From Flavobacterium pectinovorum (GTDB taxonomy: Bacteria; Bacteroidota; Bacteroidia; Flavobacteriales; Flavobacteriaceae), in NCBI RefSeq assembly GCF_006438875.1, contig NZ_RCZH01000003.1, positions 310,937 through 374,936 on the forward strand: a stretch of DNA of 64,000 nt. The letters are read 5' to 3'. Shown piece after piece: positions 54,401-62,237 of the stretch. The first letter of the stretch is position 1; each line of letters begins with the position of its first letter. Made by a program: the position numbers and the translations under genes. Below the pieces are notes generated by a model. It worked only from the letters and a program-made list of their open reading frames with translations, ran no database searches and was not told the DNA's origin.

Positions 54401-55817
54401 ACATTTTACCTTCGATACCACGTAGGGTAAAAATCGGGATGTAAACAATCAAAATAATTAGCTCACCAAAAACAGATACGTTACGCATTTTTACAGATGT
54501 TTTCCGTACCGTATTATCCATCTCTTCCTGAGATATTTTATTCGTTTTTCTAGTATGAAGGCTAAAGAGGCAGGCTTCAACAATAATTACGGCACCATCT
54601 ACAATCAATCCAAAATCCAAAGCTCCTAAACTCATTAAATTTCCGCTAACACCAAAAATATTCATTAAGATCACTGCTATAAGCATAGCCATAGGTATAA
54701 CAGAGGCAACAATTAATCCGGCTCTTACATTTCCCAAAAAGAAGATCAGTACAAATAGCACAATTAACGCTCCTTCCAGCAAATTTTTTTCAACCGTTGA
54801 AATGGAATTATTTACCATTTTGGTGCGGTCTAAAAAAGGTTCTACAATCACTCCTTCGGGTAATGTTTTTTGGATCTGCTCGATACGTTCTTTGATCTTT
54901 TTTATCACCACATTGCTGTTGGCTCCTTTTAGCATCATTACTACCGCCCCGGATACTTCGCCATTTCCATTATAGGTCATTGCACCGTAACGAATAGCAC
55001 TTCCGATACGTACATCAGCTACATCACGAATAAAAAGCGGAGTGCCGCTGCCGGTATTTTTGATTGAAATATCATTTATATTTTCGATAGTACTAATTAG
55101 CCCTTCACTTCGTATGTACAAAACTTTAGGACCTTTTTCAATATAAGCCCCTCCAGTGTTCTGATTGTTTTTTTCCAAGGCTGCAAAAACATCACTTATG
55201 GTAATATTATAAGATTGGAGTTTGTTTGGATCTATAGCAATTTCATACTGTTTTAGTTTTCCTCCGAAACTGCTCACTTCTGCAACACCTTCAACACTCA
55301 CTAACTGTCGGCGAACAATCCAGTCCTGTATAGTGCGGAGTTCAGTTATATTATATTTTTTTTCGTAGCCGGGTTTGGCTCTGACTACATATTGATATAT
55401 TTCTCCAAGACCTGTTGTTACGGGAGCTAATGAGGGTTCTCCTATACCCTTTGGGATTTGGTCCTTGACAGCGCTTAACCTTTCGGATACTTGCTGTCTG
55501 GCCCAATACACATCAGTCTGATCATTAAAGACAATGGTAACCACAGATAATCCAAAACGGGAAAAACTGCGGATTTCTTTTAATCCTGGAATGTTGCTGT
55601 TTGCCTGTTCAATGGGAAAGGTGATCAATCGTTCAATATCCGTTGCTCCGAGCGAAGGAGCAGATGTGATTATTTGTACCTGATTGTCCGTAATATCTGG
55701 TACGGCATCAATGGGTAATTTGGTAAATTCATAACTGCCATATCCAATAAGAGCAAGGATAAAAAGACCGATAATGAGTTTGTTCTTTATAGAAAATTCA
55801 ATAATTTTATTAAGCAT
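51486..55817 (-). CDS. CusA/CzcA-family heavy-metal RND pump fused to an outer-membrane factor
   Basis: About 1443 residues from the ATG at 55817 (MLNKIIEFSIKNKLIIGLFI); an upstream ATG at 55874 adds 19 unlikely residues. Residues 1-1030 are a full RND pump: LPIDAVPDITDNQVQIITSA, the HME motif ALDFGLIVDGAVIIVEACLF (VDGA, the metal-type proton relay) and IRLRPVLMTAFVASLGFLPM. After the last helix comes a second signal-like segment (VLIIALFFSFQNVNA) and a TolC-like domain (ISIDKAIEMALQNNLKVKNE). This pump-channel fusion is characteristic of Bacteroidota. It moves monovalent or divalent metal ions out of the periplasm; its adaptor is at 46385-47509. Confidence 0.95.
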   Translation of the reverse strand: MLNKIIEFSIKNKLIIGLFILALIGYGSYEFTKLPIDAVPDITDNQVQIITSAPSLGATDIERLITFPIEQANSNIPGLKEIRSFSRFGLSVVTIVFNDQTDVYWARQQVSERLSAVKDQIPKGIGEPSLAPVTTGLGEIYQYVVRAKPGYEKKYNITELRTIQDWIVRRQLVSVEGVAEVSSFGGKLKQYEIAIDPNKLQSYNITISDVFAALEKNNQNTGGAYIEKGPKVLYIRSEGLISTIENINDISIKNTGSGTPLFIRDVADVRIGSAIRYGAMTYNGNGEVSGAVVMMLKGANSNVVIKKIKERIEQIQKTLPEGVIVEPFLDRTKMVNNSISTVEKNLLEGALIVLFVLIFFLGNVRAGLIVASVIPMAMLIAVILMNIFGVSGNLMSLGALDFGLIVDGAVIIVEACLFSLHTRKTNKISQEEMDNTVRKTSVKMRNVSVFGELIILIVYIPIFTLRGIEGKMFLPMAQTIAFALFGAFILSLTYVPMMTALFLSKNISHKKNLSDRMMEKLENFYQPLLSKALAIPRTIIGITLSLFVLALITLSFMGGEFMPSLEEGDFAVETRVLPGSNLQTSMTAISQGAKILLDKFPEVEKIVGKTGSSEVPTDPMPIDASDMMVILKDKSEWTSASTFNELSQKMAKELEAVPGVSYGFQYPVQMRFNELMTGARQDVVCKIYGENLDTLALYANKLGKVVNTVEGTSDLYVETVTGMPQVVIDYNRAAIAQYNLNIEDINRIVNTAFAGQSTGVVYEGEKRFDMVVRLTGEKRQDLADVQNLLIPTPNGTQVPLSQLAKVDITQGPNQIQREDAKRRIVVGFNVRGRDVQSIVKELQGKVEAKIKFPAGYYPTYGGAFENLNEAKTRLMIAVPVSLVLIFILLYFAFKSIKQGLLIYSAIPLSAIGGIFFLALRGMPFSISAGVGFIALFGVAVLNGLVLIAEFNSIRKSGETDLKKIVMEGTKIRLRPVLMTAFVASLGFLPMALSTGSGAEVQKPLATVVIGGLLIATFLTLFVLPILYIMFEKGIKQKPKRLKPLITVLIIALFFSFQNVNAQEKISIDKAIEMALQNNLKVKNEKLNTEYLQRMSHTGYDISNTGIIGELGQFNTNMNDIKIGISQNIKFPTVYKRQKKLLIEEAKTGQWNQALQQKEITRQVTTVFYEMVYLKEKERLLQKNDSIYSEFLRKSTLRFNKGESNILEKSTAENQSGQIKIQLQELQSDYKMSQIQFKYLLNEDKDFSPLWDKYKMTFDEKNNENATENHPSLKLKEQEINSNKAEIALEKSKKLPELIGGVYWQTFKTNTAFQDSYNGVYGQFGVALPLFNSAIKNKEKALGVNTQIRENNLNDQKLKLQNRFQELLQQYKKYQQTIFYYETQALKNVALVTDAANKKFINGDINYLEWVMLTNQNTEIQSNYIEAVRELNTTVIELHSLTNI

Positions 55818-55934
55818 GACTTTGAGATTAATGAAATGAATAGAATTAGCAGTATGCAAAAAAGCATATGCCAAAACATTTTAATAATCCGACAGCCTAT
55901 TAATTCAGCATTGGACTATTTAAATAAAAAATCA

Positions 55935-56321
55935 TTAACTCAGTTTAGGCGGTTGCCAGATGGCACCAAAAAGATTTGAGGTATAATGCTGACGATAAAG
56001 TGGAACAACATTATTTGAAGTAATACTGTTGATACGTTGTTGTAAAACTGAATTTAAATCCTCAAAAGCAAGGAATGTAGTTATAGAGTGACTGCACCCT
56101 GTTTTAAAAGGTAAGCTTTGATGATCGTGTTTACTATTGTCCGGATGGCTTTCATTCGAAAAATAATGTTCATTTAAGAATGCTATAAATGTAATTGCCT
56201 TTTCTTTGTGATTGTGCTCTATAAAATGATGAACCAAAACTGGTAATTTCAATAGTTGTCCCATATCCGTGCTGCTAAACACGAAAACAAATAATAATGA
56301 TATGGCAATTGATTTTTTCAG
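55935..56321 (-). CDS. Small exported His-rich protein with conserved IWQPPKLS end
   Basis: The visible GTG start (56282) would cut through a hydrophobic segment. Upstream in frame the sequence reads L-K-K-S-I-A-I-S-L-L-F-V-F-V-F, a good signal peptide, beginning at CTG (56319-56321); no ATG, GTG or TTG precedes it before the stop, so a CTG or ATT start is implied. The mature protein is His-rich (VHHFIEHNHKEKA, HPDNSKHDHQSLP) and ends FGAIWQPPKLS, an ending I recall from proteins upstream of CzcA genes in Bacteroidota. Divalent-metal binding in the periplasm is plausible. First gene of the metal cluster. Confidence 0.6.
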   Translation of the reverse strand: MKKSIAISLLFVFVFSSTDMGQLLKLPVLVHHFIEHNHKEKAITFIAFLNEHYFSNESHPDNSKHDHQSLPFKTGCSHSITTFLAFEDLNSVLQQRINSITSNNVVPLYRQHYTSNLFGAIWQPPKLS

Positions 56322-56436
56322 AAAATATGTTTTTACAAAAATAGAAAAACTTTAGTAATTAAAAGTCATATTGGAAATATTAACATTGATAGCCGGTAAT
56401 TGGAAGTCAAAGCTTTAATAATGTTTTTTAGAGCAG

Positions 56437-56552
56437 TATTCAGATTTGCCAAGAAGATTTGAATTGAATGTCGAGTTCAATGCACTTGACCACGCGACAA
56501 TGTACGATGGAGGTGAGCATGGATACAAAGATTATCCATTCTTGAAAGATTA
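56437..56552 (+). pseudogene. Fragment of an unknown gene
   Basis: One open stretch reads LPRRFELNVEFNALDHATMY, then DGGEHGYKDYPFLKD and a stop. It has coding character (balanced residues, D-G-G-E-H-G) but no usable start and no neighbours to complete it. Family not recognised; likely the C-terminal remnant of a lost gene. Confidence 0.35.
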
Positions 56553-56634
56553 ATCCCAAAGTTCCGGTAAAGAACTAACAGTTATAAGCATATTCTAAAA
56601 AGGAATAAAAGAAACTAGATGCTGCTTGGATCGG

Positions 56635-56668
56635 GACTCACGTCTTACTTAGTGTGAGTCTTTTTTAG
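56635..56668 (+). terminator. Rho-independent terminator
   Basis: GACTCAC (56635-56641) pairs with GTGAGTC (56654-56660) and is followed by TTTTTTAG. It ends the + strand fragment upstream. Confidence 0.75.
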
Positions 56669-56697
56669 CTTTATCGAAGTGGAGAAATATAATTTGT

Positions 56698-56922
56698 ATG
56701 CTCAAAAATAATATAACTCAAAAAAAAATTATTTTGAATCCAAATTTTAAGAGTTTATCCAAAGAAGACAAATCTAATTTAAAGGCTAGAATTGCAAATA
56801 GCATAGAAAAGGAAAGTCAGCGTATTAAAAGAAAAAGATTTTCGATTATTTCATTTAGTATGGAAGTGTTAATAAGTCTATATTTATTAATTCTATCGCT
56901 CAGAAAGATAATAAAATATTGA
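56698..56922 (+). CDS. Small single-helix membrane protein
   Basis: 74 residues: a polar helical part (SKEDKSNLKARIANSIEKES), a basic segment (QRIKRKRFSI) and one C-terminal transmembrane helix (MEVLISLYLLILSL). It resembles the N-terminal cytosolic region plus membrane anchor of an anti-sigma factor but is too short to assign. Stand-alone. Confidence 0.4.
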   Translation: MLKNNITQKKIILNPNFKSLSKEDKSNLKARIANSIEKESQRIKRKRFSIISFSMEVLISLYLLILSLRKIIKY

Positions 56923-57342
56923 TTTGTTTATAAAGCAATTTACAAAAGAATTTTAATAGAAATATATGATATACTAAACTCAGGAAATCGGTGTCTTGGA
57001 AATATTTAAACCTAAATTTGTAAGCCATTGTCAGTATTTAATTTTTTGTTGTAAATAATACCATGTGCCACAATTCTGCCACAAAACTATTATTGTTGAC
57101 AATTGAATAACAACCAACTTGACTGCCTTAACTTTTTGTGGCAGAACAGGTATATAATTCAATGTCAACTCATTTAAAATAAGATGTGTAATTCAGAATT
57201 TTTTGAGAGGTAAAATTATTTTTTTTTCGAAGTGTACAGTACAAAAAATTTTAATATGTGGTCAAACTAGAAAATATAGTTAGAGAATCTGCGATAAAGT
57301 ATTAGATATTTCAATTTCTATTTTTTATTGATTTCAAAAATA
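56923..57342. other. Intergenic region with att-like element and nearby inverted arm
   Basis: Besides the 79-bp element (57009-57087) it has TTTTTGTGGCAGAACAGG at about 57134-57151, the inverse of the CTGCCACAAAA motif, so the right site carries arms in both directions. No gene. Confidence 0.45.
57009..57087 (+). repeat. 79-bp att-like element, copy 3 (right edge of metal island)
   Basis: Begins AACCTAAATTTGTAAGCC and ends CCACAATTCTGCCACAAAAC. Direct repeat of 45882-45960, 11.1 kb away, and inverted relative to 18304-18382; all three keep 79-bp spacing of their end motifs. Confidence 0.65.
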
Positions 57343-58117
57343 GGTTCTGTCGCATTTGTGAATAACTTTATCTTTATAATTTTAAACCCATCAAAAAATG
57401 AATACTAAAGGTCATTGTTATCCAAAATATATCATTCTTCAGGCAGTGTATTTTAAATTAAGATTTACACTTAGCTAGTGTGATGTTCAGGAAATAATGA
57501 AAATTAGAGTAGTGCTTGTGAATCATGCTACAATTCAGTGCTGGGTTTATAAGTTTACACCTTAGCTTGAGTTAGAGATGAAGAAGAGAAAAGGCAGAGT
57601 GGGAGTGATCTGGACATGAGCTGAGACTTATATCAAAGTAAAAGGCATGTGGTGTTATTTTTATATAGGGCAGTAGATAAATTAGGCAATACAGTAGACT
57701 TTCTTTTGACCAGAAAAAGACAGAGAATGATCACTCAGTAATTTCTAATTAAAGCAATTAGTAATGACTGCCGGCCAAGAGTAATAAACATTGATAAAAG
57801 CGGTTCTAATACTGCCGCTATCAAAGTCTATAACAAGCTTTCATTTTCAAAGATAAAAATCCGGCATTGTAAATATCTCAACAATATTGTATAACAGGAC
57901 CATCGTTTCATCGAGTGGCGCATACAAAACGGATTAGGTTTTAAAAGTTTTGAATCGGCCAGACGAACATTGAGCGGAATTGAAGTTGTACATACGCTAA
58001 GAAAGAATCAGATGGTTTGACCAGAAATATCTATGTTTAAATCATTCTGTAAATTTGCGGACTAACTTTAAAATTACTTAAAGTCTTATATTTGATTCTG
58101 ACAGATGCGACGGAACC
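57343..58117 (+). mobile_element. IS6-family insertion sequence, degenerate
   Basis: Terminal inverted repeats are readable: left GGTTCTGTCGCATTTGTGAA at 57343 and right CAGATGCGACGGAACC ending at 58117 (inverse GGTTCCGTCGCATCTGTC). Length about 775 bp, normal for IS6. It encloses the disrupted transposase described at 57398-58065. The right end is nearly the same as the remnant at 18015-18218. Confidence 0.85.
57398..58065 (+). pseudogene. IS6-family transposase, multiply disrupted
   Basis: In changing frames it reads MNTKGHCYPKYIILQAVYFKLRFTL, an HTH-like start, then QCWVYKFTP, TYIKVKGMWCYLYRAVDK (DDE first Asp region) and a C-terminus FIEWRIQNGLGFKSFESARR, TLSGIEVVHTLRKNQMV. Stops and frameshifts interrupt it (for example TGA for a Trp/Arg codon after RKGRVG and TGA after RKNQMV). 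It is not functional. Confidence 0.85.
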
Positions 58118-58182
58118 TGATTTGAAATTGTATATTTATCTTTATTTCAGTAGTAATTAAATTTTAACCAATAGGTTTAGCA

Positions 58183-58365
58183 ATGACTGAACGGAAACAG
58201 CTCGAAATTTTAACCAATAAATCAGTTTATCAAAATCCTATATTCGGATGCGATTATCCTGATCTAAGCTTGCTCCGTGAAGGAAAAGATTATTCTTCTT
58301 CAGGTAAATTAGAAAGTAAATCTCTTAATACTTGGCTGTCAAATATTGCTGAAGTTCAAAATTAA
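58183..58365 (+). pseudogene. N-terminal fragment of a GH43-type glycosidase
   Basis: The 60-codon frame contains YQNPIFGCDYPDLSLLREGK, close to the GH43 start 'NPIFxGDYPDPSxLRxGxDYY', in which the Asp of DYPDP is the catalytic base; here the motif has Cys and Leu substitutions. Nothing of the five-bladed propeller follows. It is a decayed fragment next to the IS6 end. Confidence 0.5.
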
Positions 58366-58460
58366 TTCAAAATGTCTGTTTAATTTTATTCTGTTTTTAA
58401 ATGATTTCTAAAAAATACTGTTTTGAAGTTTTAGAATTATGGACAAATCTAGCTTTTCAG

Positions 58461-58658
58461 ATGATGAATAAAGAAAGAGTTGAATTAGAATTGAAAAAAA
58501 TATGGGATGACAGCTATCCTTTGCATTCCAATGATATAAAAATGGCTTCCTGGGAAAAATTTCAATCCGAAATATTTTCTTTACAAAAGCAAAAAGCAAA
58601 AACGCTTCAATTTTGGTTTACTTTTATCAGAAAATATCTTTGCAGATTTCTACGTTAA
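58461..58658 (+). pseudogene. N-terminal fragment of a FecR-like anti-sigma factor
   Basis: MMNKERVELELKKIWDDSYP, then ASWEKFQSEIF and a start of a basic-hydrophobic segment (KTLQFWFTFIRKYLCRFLR). A short acidic helix plus 'SWEKF' before a membrane anchor is typical of FecR N-termini. The periplasmic FecR domain is missing and a TonB-receptor remnant follows, so this was probably a FecI-FecR-receptor type locus. Confidence 0.4.
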
Positions 58659-58739
58659 AATTCTTAGCTCTTGTTACAAATAAAAAGCTGAGCACTTCTG
58701 AAGAAAAATACCCAAGTTGCATTTTCTTATTGTTTAGTT

Positions 58740-59856
58740 TTGGACAGATTCAAACGTAACATTTATACTCAGGGACTGAAAAGAAACGGTACAGGAAAAA
58801 AAGCAATAAACATATCTGGAAGAAATTTTTTAGCACAAACAAAATATATGAATAATGTGGGTCAGATTTATGGTTTTACTTATAAACGAAATATTTATTC
58901 GGCTTATGTATCAAGTTCTTTTTCTTTATTTAATGGATTTTTAAACGGAAAAGCAGGACTTCGTTACGAACATACCAATACAACGGCAGATTTTGTTGGT
59001 GTCGCATACCGGATTATGATATTTTTGCGCCGTCATTTACAATTCAGCATAAATTTAGTGAAGACCAGTCTATAAAATTTGCTTATAGTTATCGTATCGA
59101 AAGACCTGATTATGAAGAGTTGAATCCTTTTTTTAATATTAGTGATCCGCATAATATCAGTACAGGAAATCCATTTTTGAAACCTGAAATTGGTAATCGT
59201 TTTGAACTTGGATACAGTAAAACGTAAACCAATAGAGCAAATATTTGTTTTTCAGGATATTATCGCCGTAATACAAAAGATATCCAGAGTTTTACCACAT
59301 TTTACCCAACATTAAATATCAACGGAACAGATTATACAGATGTAACCTTAACACAGCGTTATAATTTTGGTTCTCAAACTGATATTGGCGCCAGTATCTT
59401 TGGATCGTTGGCCATAAATGAAAAATTAAATATCAGGTCTACTGTTGAACTGGGAGAAAGAACAACTGCCAATCCGGGTTTTGCAAGTGTAAGCGACTTT
59501 AATTAAAGGACTAATTTGACCAGTTGCAGCCTACTATGACGGCAGAAATTTTTGGAAACTACCGCTCTTCTCAAAAGAATCTGCAGGGAGATCGTCCTTC
59601 TTCATTTTTCTATAATCTGGCAGTGCGAAAAAAGTTTTGGCATAAGGCTGCAAGCTTAGGTGTTACGATGGCAAATCCTTTCAATAAATACATGAAACAA
59701 AGATCTACCAAATTTGGAGAAAGTTTCAATCAGGTCAATATTAGGGATGTTCCTGTTCAGTCGTTTGGAATTTCGCTTAGCTATAAATTTGGAAAACTGG
59801 AAATTAAAAAAGGAGAATCAGATCATAATAATGAACCGCAACTGCCAGCAATTTAA
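58740..59856 (+). pseudogene. TonB-dependent receptor, C-terminal part, disrupted
   Basis: Segments in three frames reconstruct the beta-barrel of an outer-membrane receptor: FLAQTKYMNNVGQIYGFTYK, FLNGKAGLRYEHTNTTADF, then IQHKFSEDQSIKFAYSYRIE and RPDYEELNPFFNISDPHNIS, TGNPFLKPEIGNRFELGYSK, and the end IRDVPVQSFGISLSYKFGKL. Lesions: a frame change near 59005, TAA at 59224-59226, and a further frame change and TAA near 59503. The plug domain and signal peptide are gone. Without a repair no receptor is made, though the next operon looks intact. Confidence 0.8.
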
Positions 59857-59963
59857 TTAAAAAGACAGCATTTCTTAATACAATATTAAGCATAGGCAAA
59901 GAACTAATTCAGATTTAATTCAGGATTGATGAGCAACTTTGTTTAGAATTTAAATTGCTTATT

Positions 59964-60971
59964 ATGAAATGTTTAATTGTGCTTTTGCTTGCTCTTTTTG
60001 CTTCTTTTTTGCAAGCTCAAAATCTAAAATTATCCAACGAAATTCCTGTTGCAGGAGATCTTGGATGGGATTATTTATCTGTTGATGAACCGGCCCAAAG
60101 ATTATTTGTATCTCACGGTAATGTTGTTAATGTTATCGATTTAAAAACGGACAAAGCAATAGGTGTAATTGCTGATACAAAAGGAGTTCACGGTATTACT
60201 ATTGCTAACGATCTTAACAAAGCTTTTATATCTGACGGAGCTGATAATGCTATTACAATCGTTAATCTTACAACTTTTGAACTGATCGAAAAAGTAGCCA
60301 TTAAGGGCGTTAAACCGGATGCTATACTATATGATAAATTTTCTAAGAAAGTCTTTGTTTATAATGCCAAAAGCAATGACGCAACAGTTATAGATGCTGT
60401 TACTAATAAAGTTCTAAAATCAATTCCGCTTGACGGAAAACCTGAATTTTCTGCAACAAATAAAAAAGGTTTGGTCTATGTAAACATCGAAGATAAAAAT
60501 CAAATAAAAGTAATAGATGCCATCAAACTAGAAGTCGTAAAAACTTTTGATATAAGTCCGGGAGACGAACCTTCGGGACTGGCTTTTGATGTGGTTAATA
60601 ATAGGCTTTTCAGTGTTTGCGGAAACTCAATTATGATTGTAACGGATGCTATTACAGGTAAAGTTGTTACAACTCTGCCAATAGGTGAAGGTTCTGACGG
60701 TGTTTTTTATGATGAAAAACGAAAACTGATATTTAGTTCAAATGGTGAAGGAACTTTAACTGTAATTAAGCAAAAAAATAAAGACAGCTATGCTGTTTTA
60801 GAAACTGTTCCTACTGTAAAAGGCGCCAGAACAATTACAATGAGCAAAGCAACCGGTACGATTTATATGCCAACAGCTTCTTTTGGAAAAACTCCTGATG
60901 CAACGGCAGAAAACCCAAATCCGCGTGCTGTCATTATTCCTGGGACTTTTAAAGTTTTGACAGTAAAATAA
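59964..60971 (+). CDS. Periplasmic YncE-like beta-propeller protein
   Basis: 335 residues from the ATG at 59964 (MKCLIVLLLALFASFLQAQ, signal peptide); an ATG 9 bp upstream is less likely. Repeated blade units: DNAITIVNLTTFELIEKVAI, KSNDATVIDAVTNKVLKSIP, GNSIMIVTDAITGKVVTTLP, each with the 'V-I-D-x-x-T-x-x-V' pattern of the YncE/NHL-like 40-residue repeat. The C-terminus has PNPRAVIIPGTFKVLTVK. Propellers of this type are often encoded beside metal, iron or siderophore uptake and efflux genes. It lies 30 bp before the TolC gene and is probably the first gene of that operon. Confidence 0.8.
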   Translation: MKCLIVLLLALFASFLQAQNLKLSNEIPVAGDLGWDYLSVDEPAQRLFVSHGNVVNVIDLKTDKAIGVIADTKGVHGITIANDLNKAFISDGADNAITIVNLTTFELIEKVAIKGVKPDAILYDKFSKKVFVYNAKSNDATVIDAVTNKVLKSIPLDGKPEFSATNKKGLVYVNIEDKNQIKVIDAIKLEVVKTFDISPGDEPSGLAFDVVNNRLFSVCGNSIMIVTDAITGKVVTTLPIGEGSDGVFYDEKRKLIFSSNGEGTLTVIKQKNKDSYAVLETVPTVKGARTITMSKATGTIYMPTASFGKTPDATAENPNPRAVIIPGTFKVLTVK

Positions 60972-61001
60972 TTTTACATCAATTTTTAAAATCTTCATAA
61001 A

Positions 61002-62237
61002 ATGAAAAGATATTTTTTTTTCATACTTGTTTTGATTGGTGTCAGGTCTTTCTCGCAGGAGAAAGATTTGATTTACTTCATCGAGAAGGCCAGAACAAAC
61101 TCTCCTTTATTGGCTGATTATCAAAATCAAATTAAGATTTCAACACTTGACAGTCTTCTTAACAGAGGTGTTTATAAAACTCAGGTCGCAGGAAATCTAA
61201 ATGCAAATTATGCTCCCGTAATTAACGGATATGGTTATGATACAGCTTTGAGTAATGGGCAAATGGTTTCGGCTTTGGTTGGCGTCAATAAAAGAATATT
61301 AGGTAAAAATCAAATCAATTCGCAGGCAGATTCTTTTAAACTGATTAAAGATGCACTCATAATCAATAAAAAAATCGCGGTTAAGGATTTAGACAAAAGC
61401 ATTATTGCACAATATATTGCTGCTTTTGGTACTGAAATGCAGATGACGTACAACAACAAAATAACGTCTCTTTTAAAAGAAGAAGAACTTATTCTGAAAA
61501 AACTAGCCAGAAATTCGATTTACAAACAAACAGATTATCTGATTTTTAATGCCACGGTGAAACAGCAGGAATTAACCGCTTTACAGCTCAAACAGCAATA
61601 TCAGAATGATTTGGCTTTGTTAAATTACCTTACGGGAGAAACAGATACCACTTTCGTAAAACTAAAAACGCCGGATTTGAACATTAAATCAGATCAGGAA
61701 CAAAGCAGTATTTTCTTCAAACAATTTGAAGTTGACAGCTTAAAAATAAAAAACTCAGATAAGCTTATTGACAATACCTATAGACCGTCATTATCACTTT
61801 TAGGAGATGCCGGTTACAATTCGAGTTTTATTTCTCAGGGATATAAAAACTTTGGGGTAAGTGTCGGTCTTGGATTAAGTATTCCTATTTATGACGGAAA
61901 CCAAAGAAGCCTTCAGCATCAAAAAAATAGTATGGCTTTGGCTACGATTGAAAGTTATAACAAGAATTTTAAAAGGCAGTATGATCAGCAGCTTTTACTG
62001 CTGAATCAAAAATTCAATCAAAGTACGGAAACATATAAAGTATTGCAATCACAATTAGTTGTAGCAGAAACATTAATCGAAGCCAATAAAAAATTACTGC
62101 TTACAGGAGATGCACAAATTACCGAATACATTATTGCTTTGAGCAACATTATTTCGATTCAGGATGCCATTTCGCAAAACACAGTAAATAAACTGCAGAT
62201 TATTAATGAAATAAATTACTGGAAAACAAATGAATAA
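61002..62237 (+). CDS. TolC-family outer-membrane efflux protein
   Basis: 411 residues; signal peptide (KRYFFFILVLIGVRSFSQ). Two TolC-like halves: LIYFIEKARTNSPLLADYQN (first repeat) and a long C-terminal coiled region (SYNKNFKRQYDQQLLLLNQK, KNQRSLQHQ-type). The stop overlaps the adaptor start by 8 bp. Outer-membrane channel of the partly visible RND pump. Weakly similar in layout to the TolC at 25810-27195 but clearly a different lineage. Confidence 0.85.
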   Translation: MKRYFFFILVLIGVRSFSQEKDLIYFIEKARTNSPLLADYQNQIKISTLDSLLNRGVYKTQVAGNLNANYAPVINGYGYDTALSNGQMVSALVGVNKRILGKNQINSQADSFKLIKDALIINKKIAVKDLDKSIIAQYIAAFGTEMQMTYNNKITSLLKEEELILKKLARNSIYKQTDYLIFNATVKQQELTALQLKQQYQNDLALLNYLTGETDTTFVKLKTPDLNIKSDQEQSSIFFKQFEVDSLKIKNSDKLIDNTYRPSLSLLGDAGYNSSFISQGYKNFGVSVGLGLSIPIYDGNQRSLQHQKNSMALATIESYNKNFKRQYDQQLLLLNQKFNQSTETYKVLQSQLVVAETLIEANKKLLLTGDAQITEYIIALSNIISIQDAISQNTVNKLQIINEINYWKTNE

